Assembly (NCBI RefSeq): GCF_963678545.1
Contig: NZ_OY782870.1
Span: 62,001 to 126,000 of the forward strand
Length of the DNA: 64,000 nucleotides
Origin: an uncultured Methanomethylovorans sp.
GTDB taxonomy: Archaea; Halobacteriota; Methanosarcinia; Methanosarcinales; Methanosarcinaceae
Direction: 5' to 3'
Both the position numbers and the translations under genes were made by a program. The notes beneath the pieces were generated by a model. That model was not told where the DNA came from and made no database searches. It saw only the letters and a list, made by a program, of their open reading frames with translations. This document shows, in pieces, positions 9,205 to 18,443 of the stretch; within the stretch, counting starts at the first letter, position 1; each line of letters opens with the position of its first letter.

Positions 9205-11196
9205 TCACATCTTTATGTCTGATTCACCAGGAGGTAACACCATAGCTATTTTATCTGGAGAAGCTGCCTGTTTTACAAATGATGCATCACCTATGATTTC
9301 AACATACATTCTGTATATTTTCTTTGCTATGTCGTTTTGGTTGAACTTGCCAGGCACCAATTCTATGATATGCTTTCCTCTCCCGCTTATCGCAGATAAT
9401 GGACCACCTATCACCCTGATCTCTCCAACCATTTCAATACCAACTGCAACACCCACTGGTACATCCTTTAGATAGTTCCTCTCACCACGGATTATAAAAG
9501 ATCCTTTTTTTACATATTCACCAGATTCTGGAGTTTTTGAAACCTGCGTTGGATTTACCCAGTAACAGTCTGCGCTGAACTGACCTGACTTCCAGATGCT
9601 GGAATAAGATACTACAAAACGTGCGGCTTCCTCAAGGGTCTGAGGCGGTACATCTTTACCGCCGGTTTTTATCACAGTTAGTGGAGCACCAGGAAACTGA
9701 GTGTGCAGTACGATATCTCGCTTTTCCATATACTTAGTAAATATTTCCTCGTTGGTATCAGCATCTCTTCCACCTATTACCAAGAAACCATCAGATGACG
9801 TAAACCATCTGAACTTATCGTACCAGTGTTTCTTAACGCGAACAGTACCTTTTTTAGCAACTGGCTTCTCTTTTTTCTGCATGGCCAATTTTGTCTGGTC
9901 GATAGACCTTATAGCTCCTTCCTGTTTCTTTGCCAGTTTTTTGGACTTTTCATAATATACCTGAGCATTCTGTGGGACTGTCTTAGAGACATCTATATTC
10001 GTTTTCATACCCATTAGATCAATTACTACTGTCGCTGTAGCCTGATCTATGCTCAATATGGACCTTGCAGCTGGAACGGAGTCCTTTGCAGTTTTCAGGA
10101 TAGATTTAATCTGGTCCCACGAGTAACCTTTATCTCTTGCATTGGAAAGTACATTAAGAACATCTTCTACTGATTGATAATTTGCATAGATGGTTTCTGC
10201 GATAGATGTATGTTTTGCGGATTCCTTGCCGTACTTCTCCACCGCTTCTTCCTGCTGTTTTAACCTGCGCTCCAGAAGGTCAACTTTTTCCTTCTTTACT
10301 GCAACTACCTGCTCGGTGATAGATGCGGCTTCCCTTTTACCGAAATATTCATCCAGAGCCTTATTAAATGATGGAAAACGCTCCTTTGTTAGTCCACGGT
10401 AAACTTCCAGTTCAAAAGGCACAACATCTATTGACCGTGAAGCTTCTCCTTCACCTTTCTTGATAACACATGGATCCAATTTTCCGGTCTGCAAAGGAGA
10501 GAACATTTCCTTCATGGCCAGAAGAAGAAAATTTATTTCCTCTAAACCTACTTCTGCAACCGGCAGGTTTTTTTTGACCCCTGCCCTGGAGCATACTTCC
10601 TCTGAAAGGAGACCTCCCAGATTGAACCTAGTAGCAATGGTACGTACCACATCAGAGTCTGATGACCTGAAAACTGCAAGCATTTGTTCTTCATTTGCCT
10701 CAAGGGGACTTATCTGTGCCTCCGGATAAGTGTAAATTTCACCGCTTCTGACCCTACGGCCTTTGAAAGTTGCAGGGTTCATGGGAAGAATGATGCGTCT
10801 TTCATTATCAATGAGCACAATGTTGCCTCTGGCAAAAAGCTCAGCTACTAAGACTGTCTCCACACCGCCCCTGACAAAACCTATTTCGATTATCCTGTCA
10901 AAATCATACTGCTTGATGGAGGTTATCCTGCTGCTCATTACATGTTTACGCAGCAACATGGGAAATGACTGTGGTAGTTTGGGACTCGGAGAAGCATATT
11001 GACTCAGATGAGCACGTTTTCCGGCCTGTATTATGAAATCCACCCTACCTTTACCGAAAACGAAGAGGTTAAAACGTATCTCATCTTCCAATGGCTGATA
11101 TATTTTCCCGACCTTGGAATCAATAAGCGAGAGATCACCTGAGCTAAGTTCTGCCACAAGAGCTGCAACATCTGCACTTGTCATTTCCTCTTTCAT
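9205..11196 (-). CDS. rqcH: RqcH/Rqc2 family ribosome quality-control protein (NFACT)
   Basis: The 663-aa protein has the NFACT layout: an N-terminal NFACT-N domain (MTSADVAALVAEL, then FARGNIVLIDNERRIILPMNPATFKGR), helix-hairpin-helix and long coiled-coil regions (about residues 280-430), and an NFACT-R domain (HWYDKFRWFTSSDGFLVIGG, then DIVLHTQFPGAPLTVIKTGG). Relatives bind large ribosomal subunits carrying stalled nascent chains and recruit tRNA, in bacteria adding alanine tails. Adjacency to pelA joins ribosome splitting with handling of the obstructed large subunit. Tailing activity here is inferred, not shown. Confidence 0.93.
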   Translation of the reverse strand: MKEEMTSADVAALVAELSSGDLSLIDSKVGKIYQPLEDEIRFNLFVFGKGRVDFIIQAGKRAHLSQYASPSPKLPQSFPMLLRKHVMSSRITSIKQYDFDRIIEIGFVRGGVETVLVAELFARGNIVLIDNERRIILPMNPATFKGRRVRSGEIYTYPEAQISPLEANEEQMLAVFRSSDSDVVRTIATRFNLGGLLSEEVCSRAGVKKNLPVAEVGLEEINFLLLAMKEMFSPLQTGKLDPCVIKKGEGEASRSIDVVPFELEVYRGLTKERFPSFNKALDEYFGKREAASITEQVVAVKKEKVDLLERRLKQQEEAVEKYGKESAKHTSIAETIYANYQSVEDVLNVLSNARDKGYSWDQIKSILKTAKDSVPAARSILSIDQATATVVIDLMGMKTNIDVSKTVPQNAQVYYEKSKKLAKKQEGAIRSIDQTKLAMQKKEKPVAKKGTVRVKKHWYDKFRWFTSSDGFLVIGGRDADTNEEIFTKYMEKRDIVLHTQFPGAPLTVIKTGGKDVPPQTLEEAARFVVSYSSIWKSGQFSADCYWVNPTQVSKTPESGEYVKKGSFIIRGERNYLKDVPVGVAVGIEMVGEIRVIGGPLSAISGRGKHIIELVPGKFNQNDIAKKIYRMYVEIIGDASFVKQAASPDKIAMVLPPGESDIKM

Positions 11197-11308
11197 AAAG
11201 CGAGTATAAGGCAGGTGTTGACTATAAGGTTTATGACAAGAAAGTAATATTAATGATAATTAATTGAACTAAGAATGGAATGATAAACAAAACGATGCAA
11301 CTGAGAAA

Positions 11309-12478
11309 ATGAATGAAAAAACACGAAACTATCTTGTGAACAGGTTCCAGGGTTACTATACACAAGCTGACATACAACCTCCCTACGAATATGCATCACG
11401 TGAATGGGGATTTATTCATTTCAGCGATAGCTCCGAAACTTTTATGGTGCGTCACAAAGCCTTCGGTTCAGAAGGTGAGATACGGGATCAACTGATAGGA
11501 ATGGCCCCTGCTCATGCATACTATTCTGTAGCCTACTACGAGTATCCCGCTGCACCGAAGATGAAAGAGAAGAACTGGCAAAAGGCAGACCTGATATTTG
11601 ATATCGATTCCGATCATCTTCCCGGGAAGATCAATTCATATGCTGAAATGCTGGAAAAGGGAAAAAAAGAAACCTTTAAACTAATGGATTTCTTGCTTGA
11701 TGACTTTGGATTTGATGAAAAGGATGTACATATCGTGTTCTCAGGAGGTAGGGGTTACCACTGCCATATAACCGATCCCTCTGTCCTGCATCTCGAAAGC
11801 CCGGAAAGACGTGAAATAGTTGATTATGTCAGTGCGAAAGGAATGGACCTAGAGAAAATACTTGACACAAAAGAAATAAGCGGAGATGCCGGACGAGAGA
11901 GTGCACAAATGCTGGTATTGCCTTCTGAGGAGGAAGGAGGATGGAGAGGGAGGATAAATAGATATTTTATTTCATTTCTACAAGAAATAACCGCCAGAGA
12001 TGATGCCGAGAAACTTCTTACGGGGTTCAAAGGTGTGGGGAAGAAAACGGCCCAGCAAATCGTAGAAGTATTTAGGGATCAATCACAAGTGGAAGTACTG
12101 AAGAAAGGGAACATTGACGTTTTGTCCGGAGTGAACAAAAAAGTTATTAATGCACTGATAGAAGAGGGCATAAGGAAAATGTCAGCGGTTGTGGATGAGC
12201 CAGTTACATCCGACATCAAGCGGTTGATACGGCTTCCCGGATCTTTACATGGTGGTTCAGGGATGAAGGTAATGTCCTTAACAATCGATGAACTGGAAAA
12301 GTTTGACCCCTTGAGAGATGCAGTGGTTTTCGGAGAAAGGTCGGTAAGGTTAAAAGTTATCAAGCCCTTTGCAGTGCAGATGAAAGGAAAGGATATTGAG
12401 GTGGAACAGGGAGAGCAGGAGCTACCTGAGTATGCGGCTATACACCTTATGTGTAGAGGTGCGGCAGAATATGGATAG
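11309..12478 (+). CDS. priS: DNA primase small (catalytic) subunit PriS
   Basis: The catalytic archaeal/eukaryotic-type primase subunit, making primers with PriL. The 389-aa protein has LIFDIDSDHL, the acidic metal-binding pair, near residue 97; HIVFSGGRGYHCHI near residue 145; and, towards the C-terminus, DIKRLIRLPGSLHGGSGMK, a family hallmark. It begins a plus-strand operon of information-processing genes; its TAG stop (12476-12478) overlaps the ATG of gins51 by eight bases, implying translational coupling. Confidence 0.96.
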   Translation: MNEKTRNYLVNRFQGYYTQADIQPPYEYASREWGFIHFSDSSETFMVRHKAFGSEGEIRDQLIGMAPAHAYYSVAYYEYPAAPKMKEKNWQKADLIFDIDSDHLPGKINSYAEMLEKGKKETFKLMDFLLDDFGFDEKDVHIVFSGGRGYHCHITDPSVLHLESPERREIVDYVSAKGMDLEKILDTKEISGDAGRESAQMLVLPSEEEGGWRGRINRYFISFLQEITARDDAEKLLTGFKGVGKKTAQQIVEVFRDQSQVEVLKKGNIDVLSGVNKKVINALIEEGIRKMSAVVDEPVTSDIKRLIRLPGSLHGGSGMKVMSLTIDELEKFDPLRDAVVFGERSVRLKVIKPFAVQMKGKDIEVEQGEQELPEYAAIHLMCRGAAEYG

Positions 12479-13205
12479 GACAATATTGAAAGATATCTTG
12501 CGCAGTGAGAGCAGTTCTTCCCTTAAATCCTTAGGTTCCGACTTCTACGAGAATGTAGCAAAATATATCCGGGAACTGGAAGATGAAATAAGATATATCA
12601 ACAATCCAAGATCAGTGGAATCCAGAATGCTGGAAGACGAACTTCAGAGCGCTATCACTGATATCGAAGTAATATTCCTGCGCAGGATTAAGAAGATCAC
12701 TACAAGGGCAACTTCCAATGCATTCTCCAAAAAGTCACCAAATCAGGACATGGACAAACTGTTGCCTGCTGAAAAAAGGATATATGATTCTGTATTATCT
12801 GCCATTAACTCCGCAAGAGGAGAATTGCTGGAACCGATACTTAATCCCGAAACAGTAACCTCCCCTCAAAAAAGCGTATACCTTGGAGAAGGTACTTTAA
12901 AAACCAGTGGCCTACAAGAACCTTGTAGAACAGAAACAGACAAACTGGATACCCAAGAAGGCCCCGATAGAATGGTTTCTGAAACAACACCGGAAATATC
13001 CAGGGAAAATAGTCCAGACGTAATAGGCAAAAGTAATATAAATGAAGAGTTCGTTGTTGTGCGAATACTGAAAGACTTACCTACCTTTAAGGCTTTAGAT
13101 AATCGTAATTATGCGCTGAGTGCAGAGGATGTTGTTGTTTTGCCGACCCTTAATGCGCAAGGTCTTATAAAACGCAACGTTGCACACATCATCACGAAAC
13201 TATGA
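12471..13205 (+). CDS. gins51: GINS complex subunit Gins51
   Basis: GINS joins MCM and other factors in the archaeal replicative helicase. I place the start at the ATG overlapping the priS stop (MDRTILKDILR), giving 244 aa; a longer upstream frame only shadows priS. Residues 1-100 are helical (A-domain); a low-complexity charged linker follows; the last 50 residues (VVVRILKDLPTFKAL, then LSAEDVVVLPTLNAQGLIKR) match the B-domain of archaeal Gins51. The A-then-B order and the priS neighbour are typical of euryarchaea. Confidence 0.9.
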   Translation: MDRTILKDILRSESSSSLKSLGSDFYENVAKYIRELEDEIRYINNPRSVESRMLEDELQSAITDIEVIFLRRIKKITTRATSNAFSKKSPNQDMDKLLPAEKRIYDSVLSAINSARGELLEPILNPETVTSPQKSVYLGEGTLKTSGLQEPCRTETDKLDTQEGPDRMVSETTPEISRENSPDVIGKSNINEEFVVVRILKDLPTFKALDNRNYALSAEDVVVLPTLNAQGLIKRNVAHIITKL

Positions 13206-13229
13206 TTCAGATCAATAAAGGTGTAGATA

Positions 13230-13508
13230 ATGAAGATCCCAAAAAGATTCAGAACACACTGCCCTTTCTGTAAAAAACACACTGAACATGTGGCAGAGAG
13301 GGTGAAGAAAGGAAAAGCTTCTTCACTGACACATATAGAGAGACAGAAGAAACGCCAGATAGGAATAGGAAACAGCGGAAAATTCTCCAAGGTTCCTGGT
13401 GGAGACAAACCCACAAAAAGGATATACCTTAGGTACCGCTGCTCAGAGTGTAACAAATCACACCAGAGACCTTGTTTCAGAGCAAAGAAATTCGAATTTG
13501 CGGAGTGA
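13230..13508 (+). CDS. rpl44e: 50S ribosomal protein L44e
   Basis: A 92-aa zinc-binding protein of the large subunit. [10 protein letters not shown] near the N-terminus and CSEC near the C-terminus form the C4 site, separated by a basic region typical of L44e. A GGTG ribosome site precedes the ATG. It is the third gene of the priS operon, six bases ahead of rps27e. Confidence 0.97.
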   Translation: MKIPKRFRTHCPFCKKHTEHVAERVKKGKASSLTHIERQKKRQIGIGNSGKFSKVPGGDKPTKRIYLRYRCSECNKSHQRPCFRAKKFEFAE

Positions 13509-13514
13509 ATATAA

Positions 13515-13691
<177 letters not shown>

Positions 13692-13710
13692 GTGTACTAA
13701 AAGTGATCAG

Positions 13711-14508
13711 ATGGATATCAATGAGTGGCCAGATGTTGGCGATTTTGTAGTATGCACAGTAAAGGACGTAGTAGACTTCGGTGCGTACACTACACTTGAG
13801 GAATATGGTGGAAAAGAAGGATTCATCCATATTTCCGAAATCAAGGCCGGATGGGTAAAATATGTACGTGACTACGTGCGGGAAGGCCAGAAAATAGTAT
13901 GTAAGGTCCTAAAAGTGGATACTGGTCGCAGACACATTGATTTGTCCCTCAAAGATGTCAATGAACACCAGAAGCGCGCCAAGATACAGGATTGGAAAAA
14001 TGAGCAAAAAGCTGCCAAATGGATGCAGTTTGTAGCAGAGGAAACTAAAATAAAGGATGAAGAGCTTGACAAGTTAAGGATTAAACTCCATGAGAGTTTT
14101 GGGAGTCTTCATTCAGCTTTTGAAGAAGCTGCTATCAACGGAGAAAGCGCTTTTAATGACCTTAAACTAAAGAAGAATGTCGTTAAAAGTATTCTCAGGA
14201 TTGCTCAAGAGAACATAAAATTACCATTTGTAGACATTGCAGGTTTTGTGGATCTGAACTGCTATCTGCCAGATGGGATTGAAGTTATAAAGAAAGCATT
14301 GATGGCTGCTGATGAGGTTCAGAAAGAGGGCGTAAAGGTCGAGATCACATACACTGGTGCTCCAAGGTATAGGATCAAAGTCATTGCACCCGACTATAAG
14401 ACTGCTGAATTAGTATTGAAGAATTCATCTAATGCTGTAATAACTACAATACACAAACTGGGTGGCCAGGGAGTGTACCACCGTCATAACGAAACTGTAA
14501 AGGCGTGA
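13711..14508 (+). CDS. eif2a: Translation initiation factor aIF2 alpha subunit
   Basis: The alpha subunit of the heterotrimeric initiator-tRNA carrier aIF2. The 265-aa protein has an N-terminal S1 domain (GDFVVCTVKDVVDFGAYTTL, then GFIHISEI; residues about 10-85), a central helical domain, and a C-terminal alpha/beta domain (VEITYTGAPRYRIKVIAPDYK) that contacts aIF2 gamma. Length is standard. The ATG follows a GTGATC ribosome site. Confidence 0.97.
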   Translation: MDINEWPDVGDFVVCTVKDVVDFGAYTTLEEYGGKEGFIHISEIKAGWVKYVRDYVREGQKIVCKVLKVDTGRRHIDLSLKDVNEHQKRAKIQDWKNEQKAAKWMQFVAEETKIKDEELDKLRIKLHESFGSLHSAFEEAAINGESAFNDLKLKKNVVKSILRIAQENIKLPFVDIAGFVDLNCYLPDGIEVIKKALMAADEVQKEGVKVEITYTGAPRYRIKVIAPDYKTAELVLKNSSNAVITTIHKLGGQGVYHRHNETVKA

Positions 14509-14515
14509 TATACTG

Positions 14516-14716
14516 GTGGGTTCCAGGATAAAGAAGTGCCTCCTTTGTGGGCAGTATGTTTTAAAAGAAGTGTGTACTCATTGCGGAGGAAAGGCGGGTA
14601 ACCCTTTGCCCCCGCGTTTTTCACCGCTTGACCCCTATGGGAAATATCGCAGAATTGCAAGGAGTAGGGATATCAATGCGCGAGAACAGGGTAATTTATC
14701 TAGAAAAGAATGTTGA
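14516..14716 (+). CDS. nop10: H/ACA ribonucleoprotein subunit Nop10
   Basis: Nop10 supports Cbf5 in RNA-guided pseudouridylation. The GTG-initiated product begins GSRIKKCLLCGQYVLKEVC and continues with THCGG, giving the C2-C2 zinc ribbon, then NPLPPRFSPLDPYGKYR, the family signature. At 66 aa it is slightly longer than many Nop10 proteins; the last residues overlap the following gene by 41 bases in another frame. Confidence 0.94.
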   Translation: MGSRIKKCLLCGQYVLKEVCTHCGGKAGNPLPPRFSPLDPYGKYRRIARSRDINAREQGNLSRKEC

Positions 14717-15458
14717 GATTAAAAACCCTATAATGATCGTAGGGCTTCCAGGCGTAGGTCACGTAGGAAAACTTGTTGCCGAACATCTTGTGGAAGAACT
14801 TGAATCTACAAAGATCATAGAAATATATTCCCCTCATTTTCCTCCTCAAGTCCTTGTAGATGAAAATAGTGAGATAAGAATGGTCAACAACGAGATATAT
14901 GTTTGCAAAGCAGGCGAACATGACCTTCTTGTGTTGATAGGCGATCACCAGAGCAATACAACCAATGGTCACTATGAACTGTGTGGACTTTACTTGGACC
15001 TCGCAGAAGAAATGGGAACAAAAATGGTGTACACATTGGGTGGTTTCCCAACTGGCCAGCTAACTCATATTGATGAAGTACTGGGTGCAGTGAGTAAACT
15101 GGAACTTAAAAACAAGTTGGAAGAAATAGGAGTTAAGTTCAAACCTAACGAGCCTGGGGGAGGCATAGTTGGTGCTTCAGGTCTTATGCTTGGCCTGTGT
15201 AAACTTAGAAATATAGATGCTGCATGCTTAATGGGAATGACCTCCGGTTATGTCGTAGACCCAAAAAGTGCCCAATCTCTATTGAAAATAGTATGCAAGC
15301 TATTTGATCTGGAAATAGATGCAGGGCCCCTAGAAGAACGTGCAAAAGAGATGGAAAAGATAGTTGCAAGGTTGAAAGAATACGAACAACAGCAACAACA
15401 ACCCCAGATGACACCAGAAATAGGAACTGGAGAAGAGGATCTAAGATACATAGGGTAA
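14676..15458 (+). CDS. PAC2 family proteasome assembly chaperone-like protein
   Basis: The 260-aa protein starts at the ATG 14676, preceded by AAGGAG. It has IMIVGLPGVGHVGKLVAEHLV, then VLIGDHQSNTTNGHYELC, GGFPTG and GGGIVGASGLMLGL, the hallmarks of the PAC2 (COG2047) family. Archaeal PAC2 proteins are related to proteasome assembly chaperones, though direct proof for this subgroup is limited. The start lies inside the 3' end of nop10, indicating tight coupling. The C-terminus is a short glutamine-rich tail. Confidence 0.88.
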   Translation: MRENRVIYLEKNVEIKNPIMIVGLPGVGHVGKLVAEHLVEELESTKIIEIYSPHFPPQVLVDENSEIRMVNNEIYVCKAGEHDLLVLIGDHQSNTTNGHYELCGLYLDLAEEMGTKMVYTLGGFPTGQLTHIDEVLGAVSKLELKNKLEEIGVKFKPNEPGGGIVGASGLMLGLCKLRNIDAACLMGMTSGYVVDPKSAQSLLKIVCKLFDLEIDAGPLEERAKEMEKIVARLKEYEQQQQQPQMTPEIGTGEEDLRYIG

Positions 15459-15462
15459 CCTT

Positions 15463-16707
15463 ATGAAAATCAATGCAGACCTGCATCTGCACTCCAAATA
15501 TTCTATGGCATGTTCCGAGCGAATGGAACTGCCAACCATGGCCATCGAAGCTACAAAAAAAGGAATAGACCTAGTGGCCACAGGAGATTGTATTCATCCA
15601 AAATGGCTTGAGGAAATAAAAAGAGCAGCTATTGATGATGAAACAATAAGGGTTAATAATACTGATTTTATACTCACAACTGAGATAGAGGATAAGTTCA
15701 GGGTACACCACCTTCTTATCCTGCCTTCCATATCCAAAGCAGAAGAACTTGCTGAAGAAATGGAAAAGTATGGAGATATCAGGACTAATGGTAGACCCAC
15801 TGTTCGAATAGGAGGTTGTGAAATTGCGAATATTGCGAAAGACATAGGTGCATTGATCGGACCCTGTCATGCTTTCACCCCTTGGACTTCCATGTATGCT
15901 GCACATGACTCCTTGCAAAGCTGCTATGGAGACATGACAGAATACATATCTTTTGTTGAACTTGGACTTAGCGCAGATAGCGACTATGCTGATCGTATTA
16001 GTGAACTGCACAGACTGACGTTCCTTACAAATTCAGATGCTCACTCCCCAATAGTTAATAAGCTTGCCCGAGAATTTACACAATTAGAAGTGCCAGAAGT
16101 TACTTTCGAAGGACTTGAAAAAGCGATATTAAGAAAAGAAGGCTATGGCCCTACACTTAATGTAGGTTTTTATCCTCAGGAAGGCAAGTACAATGAATCT
16201 GCCTGCATTAAATGTTTTACTCATTACACTATGCAAGAAGCAGTGGAACTGAAATGGAAATGCAGTAAATGCAGAGGCCAGATCAAAAAAGGTGTACGAG
16301 ACAGAGTGGGCGAACTTGCAGATCTTGATAAACCAGATCATCCTGGCCATAGGCCACCCTATGTGCATCTAGCACCTCTTTCGGAAGTGATAATGATGGC
16401 CTTGGGACACGCCAGCATTAATACTAAAGGAGTACAGATGGCTTGGAACACACTGGTTGAAAGATTTGGCAGTGAAGTAAACGTACTCCTGGACGTTCCG
16501 GCTGAAAAAATGGATTTTGTGGATCGCAAAATAGTAAATGCTATCTTGGCTTTTAGGAAAGAGGATGTCCTCATCCACCCTGGCGGCGGAGGCCAGTACG
16601 GTTGGCTGGAATTACCTGTAAATAGAAAAGATGACAATACACCATCAAAGACCAAAAAAAAGAATATGGGTACGAAAGATAAACAGAAGTCTCTGTTCGA
16701 ATTCTGA
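15463..16707 (+). CDS. endoQ: Endonuclease Q-like PHP-domain DNA repair nuclease
   Basis: EndoQ nicks DNA 5' of deaminated bases (uracil, hypoxanthine, xanthine) and abasic sites. The 414-aa protein begins with the PHP metal site (INADLHLHSKYS), continues with GPCHAFTPWTSMYA and FLTNSDAHS, then a zinc ribbon (CIKC, later CSKC; near residues 248-275), and a C-terminal helical DNA-binding region. The extreme C-terminus, QKSLFEF, fits a PCNA-interacting (PIP) box, matching the reported PCNA dependence of archaeal EndoQ. It is the last gene of the priS operon, so repair sits with replication. Confidence 0.88.
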   Translation: MKINADLHLHSKYSMACSERMELPTMAIEATKKGIDLVATGDCIHPKWLEEIKRAAIDDETIRVNNTDFILTTEIEDKFRVHHLLILPSISKAEELAEEMEKYGDIRTNGRPTVRIGGCEIANIAKDIGALIGPCHAFTPWTSMYAAHDSLQSCYGDMTEYISFVELGLSADSDYADRISELHRLTFLTNSDAHSPIVNKLAREFTQLEVPEVTFEGLEKAILRKEGYGPTLNVGFYPQEGKYNESACIKCFTHYTMQEAVELKWKCSKCRGQIKKGVRDRVGELADLDKPDHPGHRPPYVHLAPLSEVIMMALGHASINTKGVQMAWNTLVERFGSEVNVLLDVPAEKMDFVDRKIVNAILAFRKEDVLIHPGGGGQYGWLELPVNRKDDNTPSKTKKKNMGTKDKQKSLFEF

Positions 16708-16755
16708 GCACGATATCTATATAAAAGATTAATACCTTCAAGTTCCAGCAGCAGT

Positions 16756-16871
16756 GCCGAGGTGGCAGAGCGGACCAATCCAACGGAATAAATGCCCAGG
16801 AGTCTATATGCGATCGGCTCGAGACCGGTTTCCCCTGACGGGGTGCTTGGGTTCGAATCCCAACCTCGGCG
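16756..16871 (+). tRNA. tRNA-Ser (anticodon CGA) with apparent D-arm intron
   Basis: Acceptor strands GCCGAGG (16756-16762) and CCTCGGC (16864-16870) pair perfectly, with discriminator G at 16871; CCA is not encoded. The anticodon stem ATCGG/CCGGT encloses CTCGAGA with anticodon CGA at 16820-16822. A long variable arm (CCCC/GGGG) and T-arm TTGGG-TTCGAAT-CCCAA complete a class II serine tRNA. The D-arm is 30 nt too long. Removing 16778-16807 leaves GCAGAGCGGACCAATGC, a normal 17-nt serine D-arm. The anticodon loop itself is uninterrupted. Confidence 0.9.
16778..16807 (+). other. Predicted 30-nt non-canonical tRNA intron (between positions 21 and 22)
   Basis: The precursor can form GGAC/GTCT (16772-16775 with 16802-16805), a 4-bp central helix. 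On the 5' strand a three-base bulge CAA (16776-16778) follows, then helix TCC/GGA. On the 3' strand a bulge ATA (16806-16808) follows GTCT. Cutting each bulge after its second base, as the archaeal splicing endonuclease does, removes exactly 16778-16807 and restores a normal D-arm. The outer helix is weak (GCA/TGC across an internal loop), so this is a relaxed bulge-helix-bulge motif. Confidence 0.7.
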
Positions 16872-17408
16872 TGACCTTCACATTCATAAGCCCAGCATTT
16901 TCACACTGCTTATTTTCATAATATATGCGCAGGGAAAAGGATGTATTGGATATGGATTGTATGACTATAAGAGAAACATCACAGCTGCTGAAAAAAGGAT
17001 AATAGAGGCAGCTTATTCATAAAACAACAAAGACACTATTTTTGCTTTTGCGAACGTATTGTATGCAGAAGGCTTGTCGGATGCAAGGATCCACAGATGA
17101 CTGAATGAATCAAGACTCCTATAAAACAATCTGAAACCAAAAACAACACATATTGCCTACAATTGTCAGGTGTGTACCAAAATTCTACATACGGAATTGC
17201 TTCAAAAAAGCATGATAAAGAATTACTGGAAGCAAGTTGCATAAATTGATTTTTAACAGAGGGTTATTATTATATATTCTTACAAATATAATAATCCACG
17301 TGTATGAAAGTACTAAATATAACATGAGGCGTGTATTACAAGAAGGGTTCTCGGATTTTTGGTCTAAATGGTTTGTCAATTATTAATAAGTACGGTTAGT
17401 TTTTTATC
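16872..17408. other. 537-bp region without a supported gene
   Basis: Between the tRNA and the EamA gene only short frames occur on either strand. A 30-residue stretch ending near 17022 (including NITAAEKRIIEAAYS) looks protein-like and may be a decayed fragment, but I cannot name its parent. TATA-like sequence at about 17268-17275 may serve the downstream gene. I see no RNA gene here. Confidence 0.4.
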
Positions 17409-18443
17409 GTGAAAGCCTATTTGAAATGTGTTTTTATGACATCAATAGCAACAACAACTCGTAGCTCCTATTTCGGCCTGATGGTGGCCTTTACGATATT
17501 TTCACTGTCAGGTGTATTCCTTAAATCAATTTATGGAATGCCAGTAGGATCTATAATCTACTACAGGCTCATTTTTGGGCTTATAACGCTATTGGTGTTC
17601 ATGGCCCTCACAGGGAAACTAGAGGAACTTTTGGTAACCAGCAAGAGAAAATACATCTTTCTTATGGGATGTACGAACACACTCACGATCTATGCCTATT
17701 TCACTGCAATACAACATGTCGGCATATCCATAGCAGCCTTACTACTGTATACTGCCCCTATCTATGTGACAATCCTTACACCTATACTTTTGAAAGAGAA
17801 CATCACTACCAGGGATATAATGGGTCTGTTGCTGTCAGCCATAGGAATAATCATAGCAATCCATCCTGCAGGTAATTTCTCTCTAAAGGCAGATGACCTT
17901 TATATGCTGGGCATAACACTCGGCCTACTATCAGGCATATCATACGCCTTAAGTACCATCAACTATAGATATCTAAGAGACACATATTCTTCTACTGCTC
18001 TTCTTTTCTGGCCAACTGTTGTAAGTCTGGTGCTATTATCACCTTATGCAAGTCTTGTAAGCCCTGAAACACTTGCCATGAACATAGGAGAACTTATACT
18101 ATTTGGGATACTCATGACTACTTTTGGCTCACTTCTTTATTACAGAAGTGCACGGCATGTGAAAGCCCAGAATCTTAGTGTCATATCTCTTGTTGAACCA
18201 GTTGCGGGAATACTTTTTGGCTATCTTATCCTGCATGAGCAAATATTTTCATACACTCTTGAAGGATGTGCCTGTATATTGACCGGAGTTTTTCTCATAA
18301 GCACAAAGAGTAATCTTAGTATTGAGGAAAAAAGTATGCCAGCATACGTTCGTGAGTATTACCCTTCGGGCCATCAACAGTCGCTTTTACATACATTCTA
18401 CAGAACATTATGTAAAGGTCCTTTAAAGAATCAAAAGAGGTGA
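17409..18443 (+). CDS. EamA/DMT family transporter
   Basis: A membrane protein of up to 344 aa with ten hydrophobic helices in two EamA repeats: an N-terminal repeat including FSLSGVFLKSIYGMPVG and LYTAPIYVTILTPILL, and a C-terminal repeat ending SLVEPVAGILFGYLILHEQ, a classical EamA signature. Such proteins export amino acids or small metabolites. Start is uncertain: the GTG at 17409 or the ATG at 17436. Its TGA overlaps the GTG of the decarboxylase gene by four bases, so the two are coupled, hinting at export of that enzyme's product or a related amine; this is inference. Confidence 0.85.
   Translation: MKAYLKCVFMTSIATTTRSSYFGLMVAFTIFSLSGVFLKSIYGMPVGSIIYYRLIFGLITLLVFMALTGKLEELLVTSKRKYIFLMGCTNTLTIYAYFTAIQHVGISIAALLLYTAPIYVTILTPILLKENITTRDIMGLLLSAIGIIIAIHPAGNFSLKADDLYMLGITLGLLSGISYALSTINYRYLRDTYSSTALLFWPTVVSLVLLSPYASLVSPETLAMNIGELILFGILMTTFGSLLYYRSARHVKAQNLSVISLVEPVAGILFGYLILHEQIFSYTLEGCACILTGVFLISTKSNLSIEEKSMPAYVREYYPSGHQQSLLHTFYRTLCKGPLKNQKR

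Noticed and set aside
12396..12470. Longer start for gins51
   Set aside because: The extra residues are a frame shadow of priS; the ATG overlapping the priS stop gives a normal Gins51.
14628..14675. Longer start for the PAC2 gene
   Set aside because: The ATG at 14676 has an AAGGAG site just upstream and gives the usual N-terminus.
15571..16011. Long minus-strand frames opposite endoQ and opposite yhaN
   Set aside because: They mirror strongly coding plus-strand genes with clear domains and have no independent signals.
16792..17022. 76-codon plus-strand open frame
   Set aside because: It starts inside the tRNA-Ser gene, has no ribosome site, and no recognisable domain; only its last 30 residues look protein-like.
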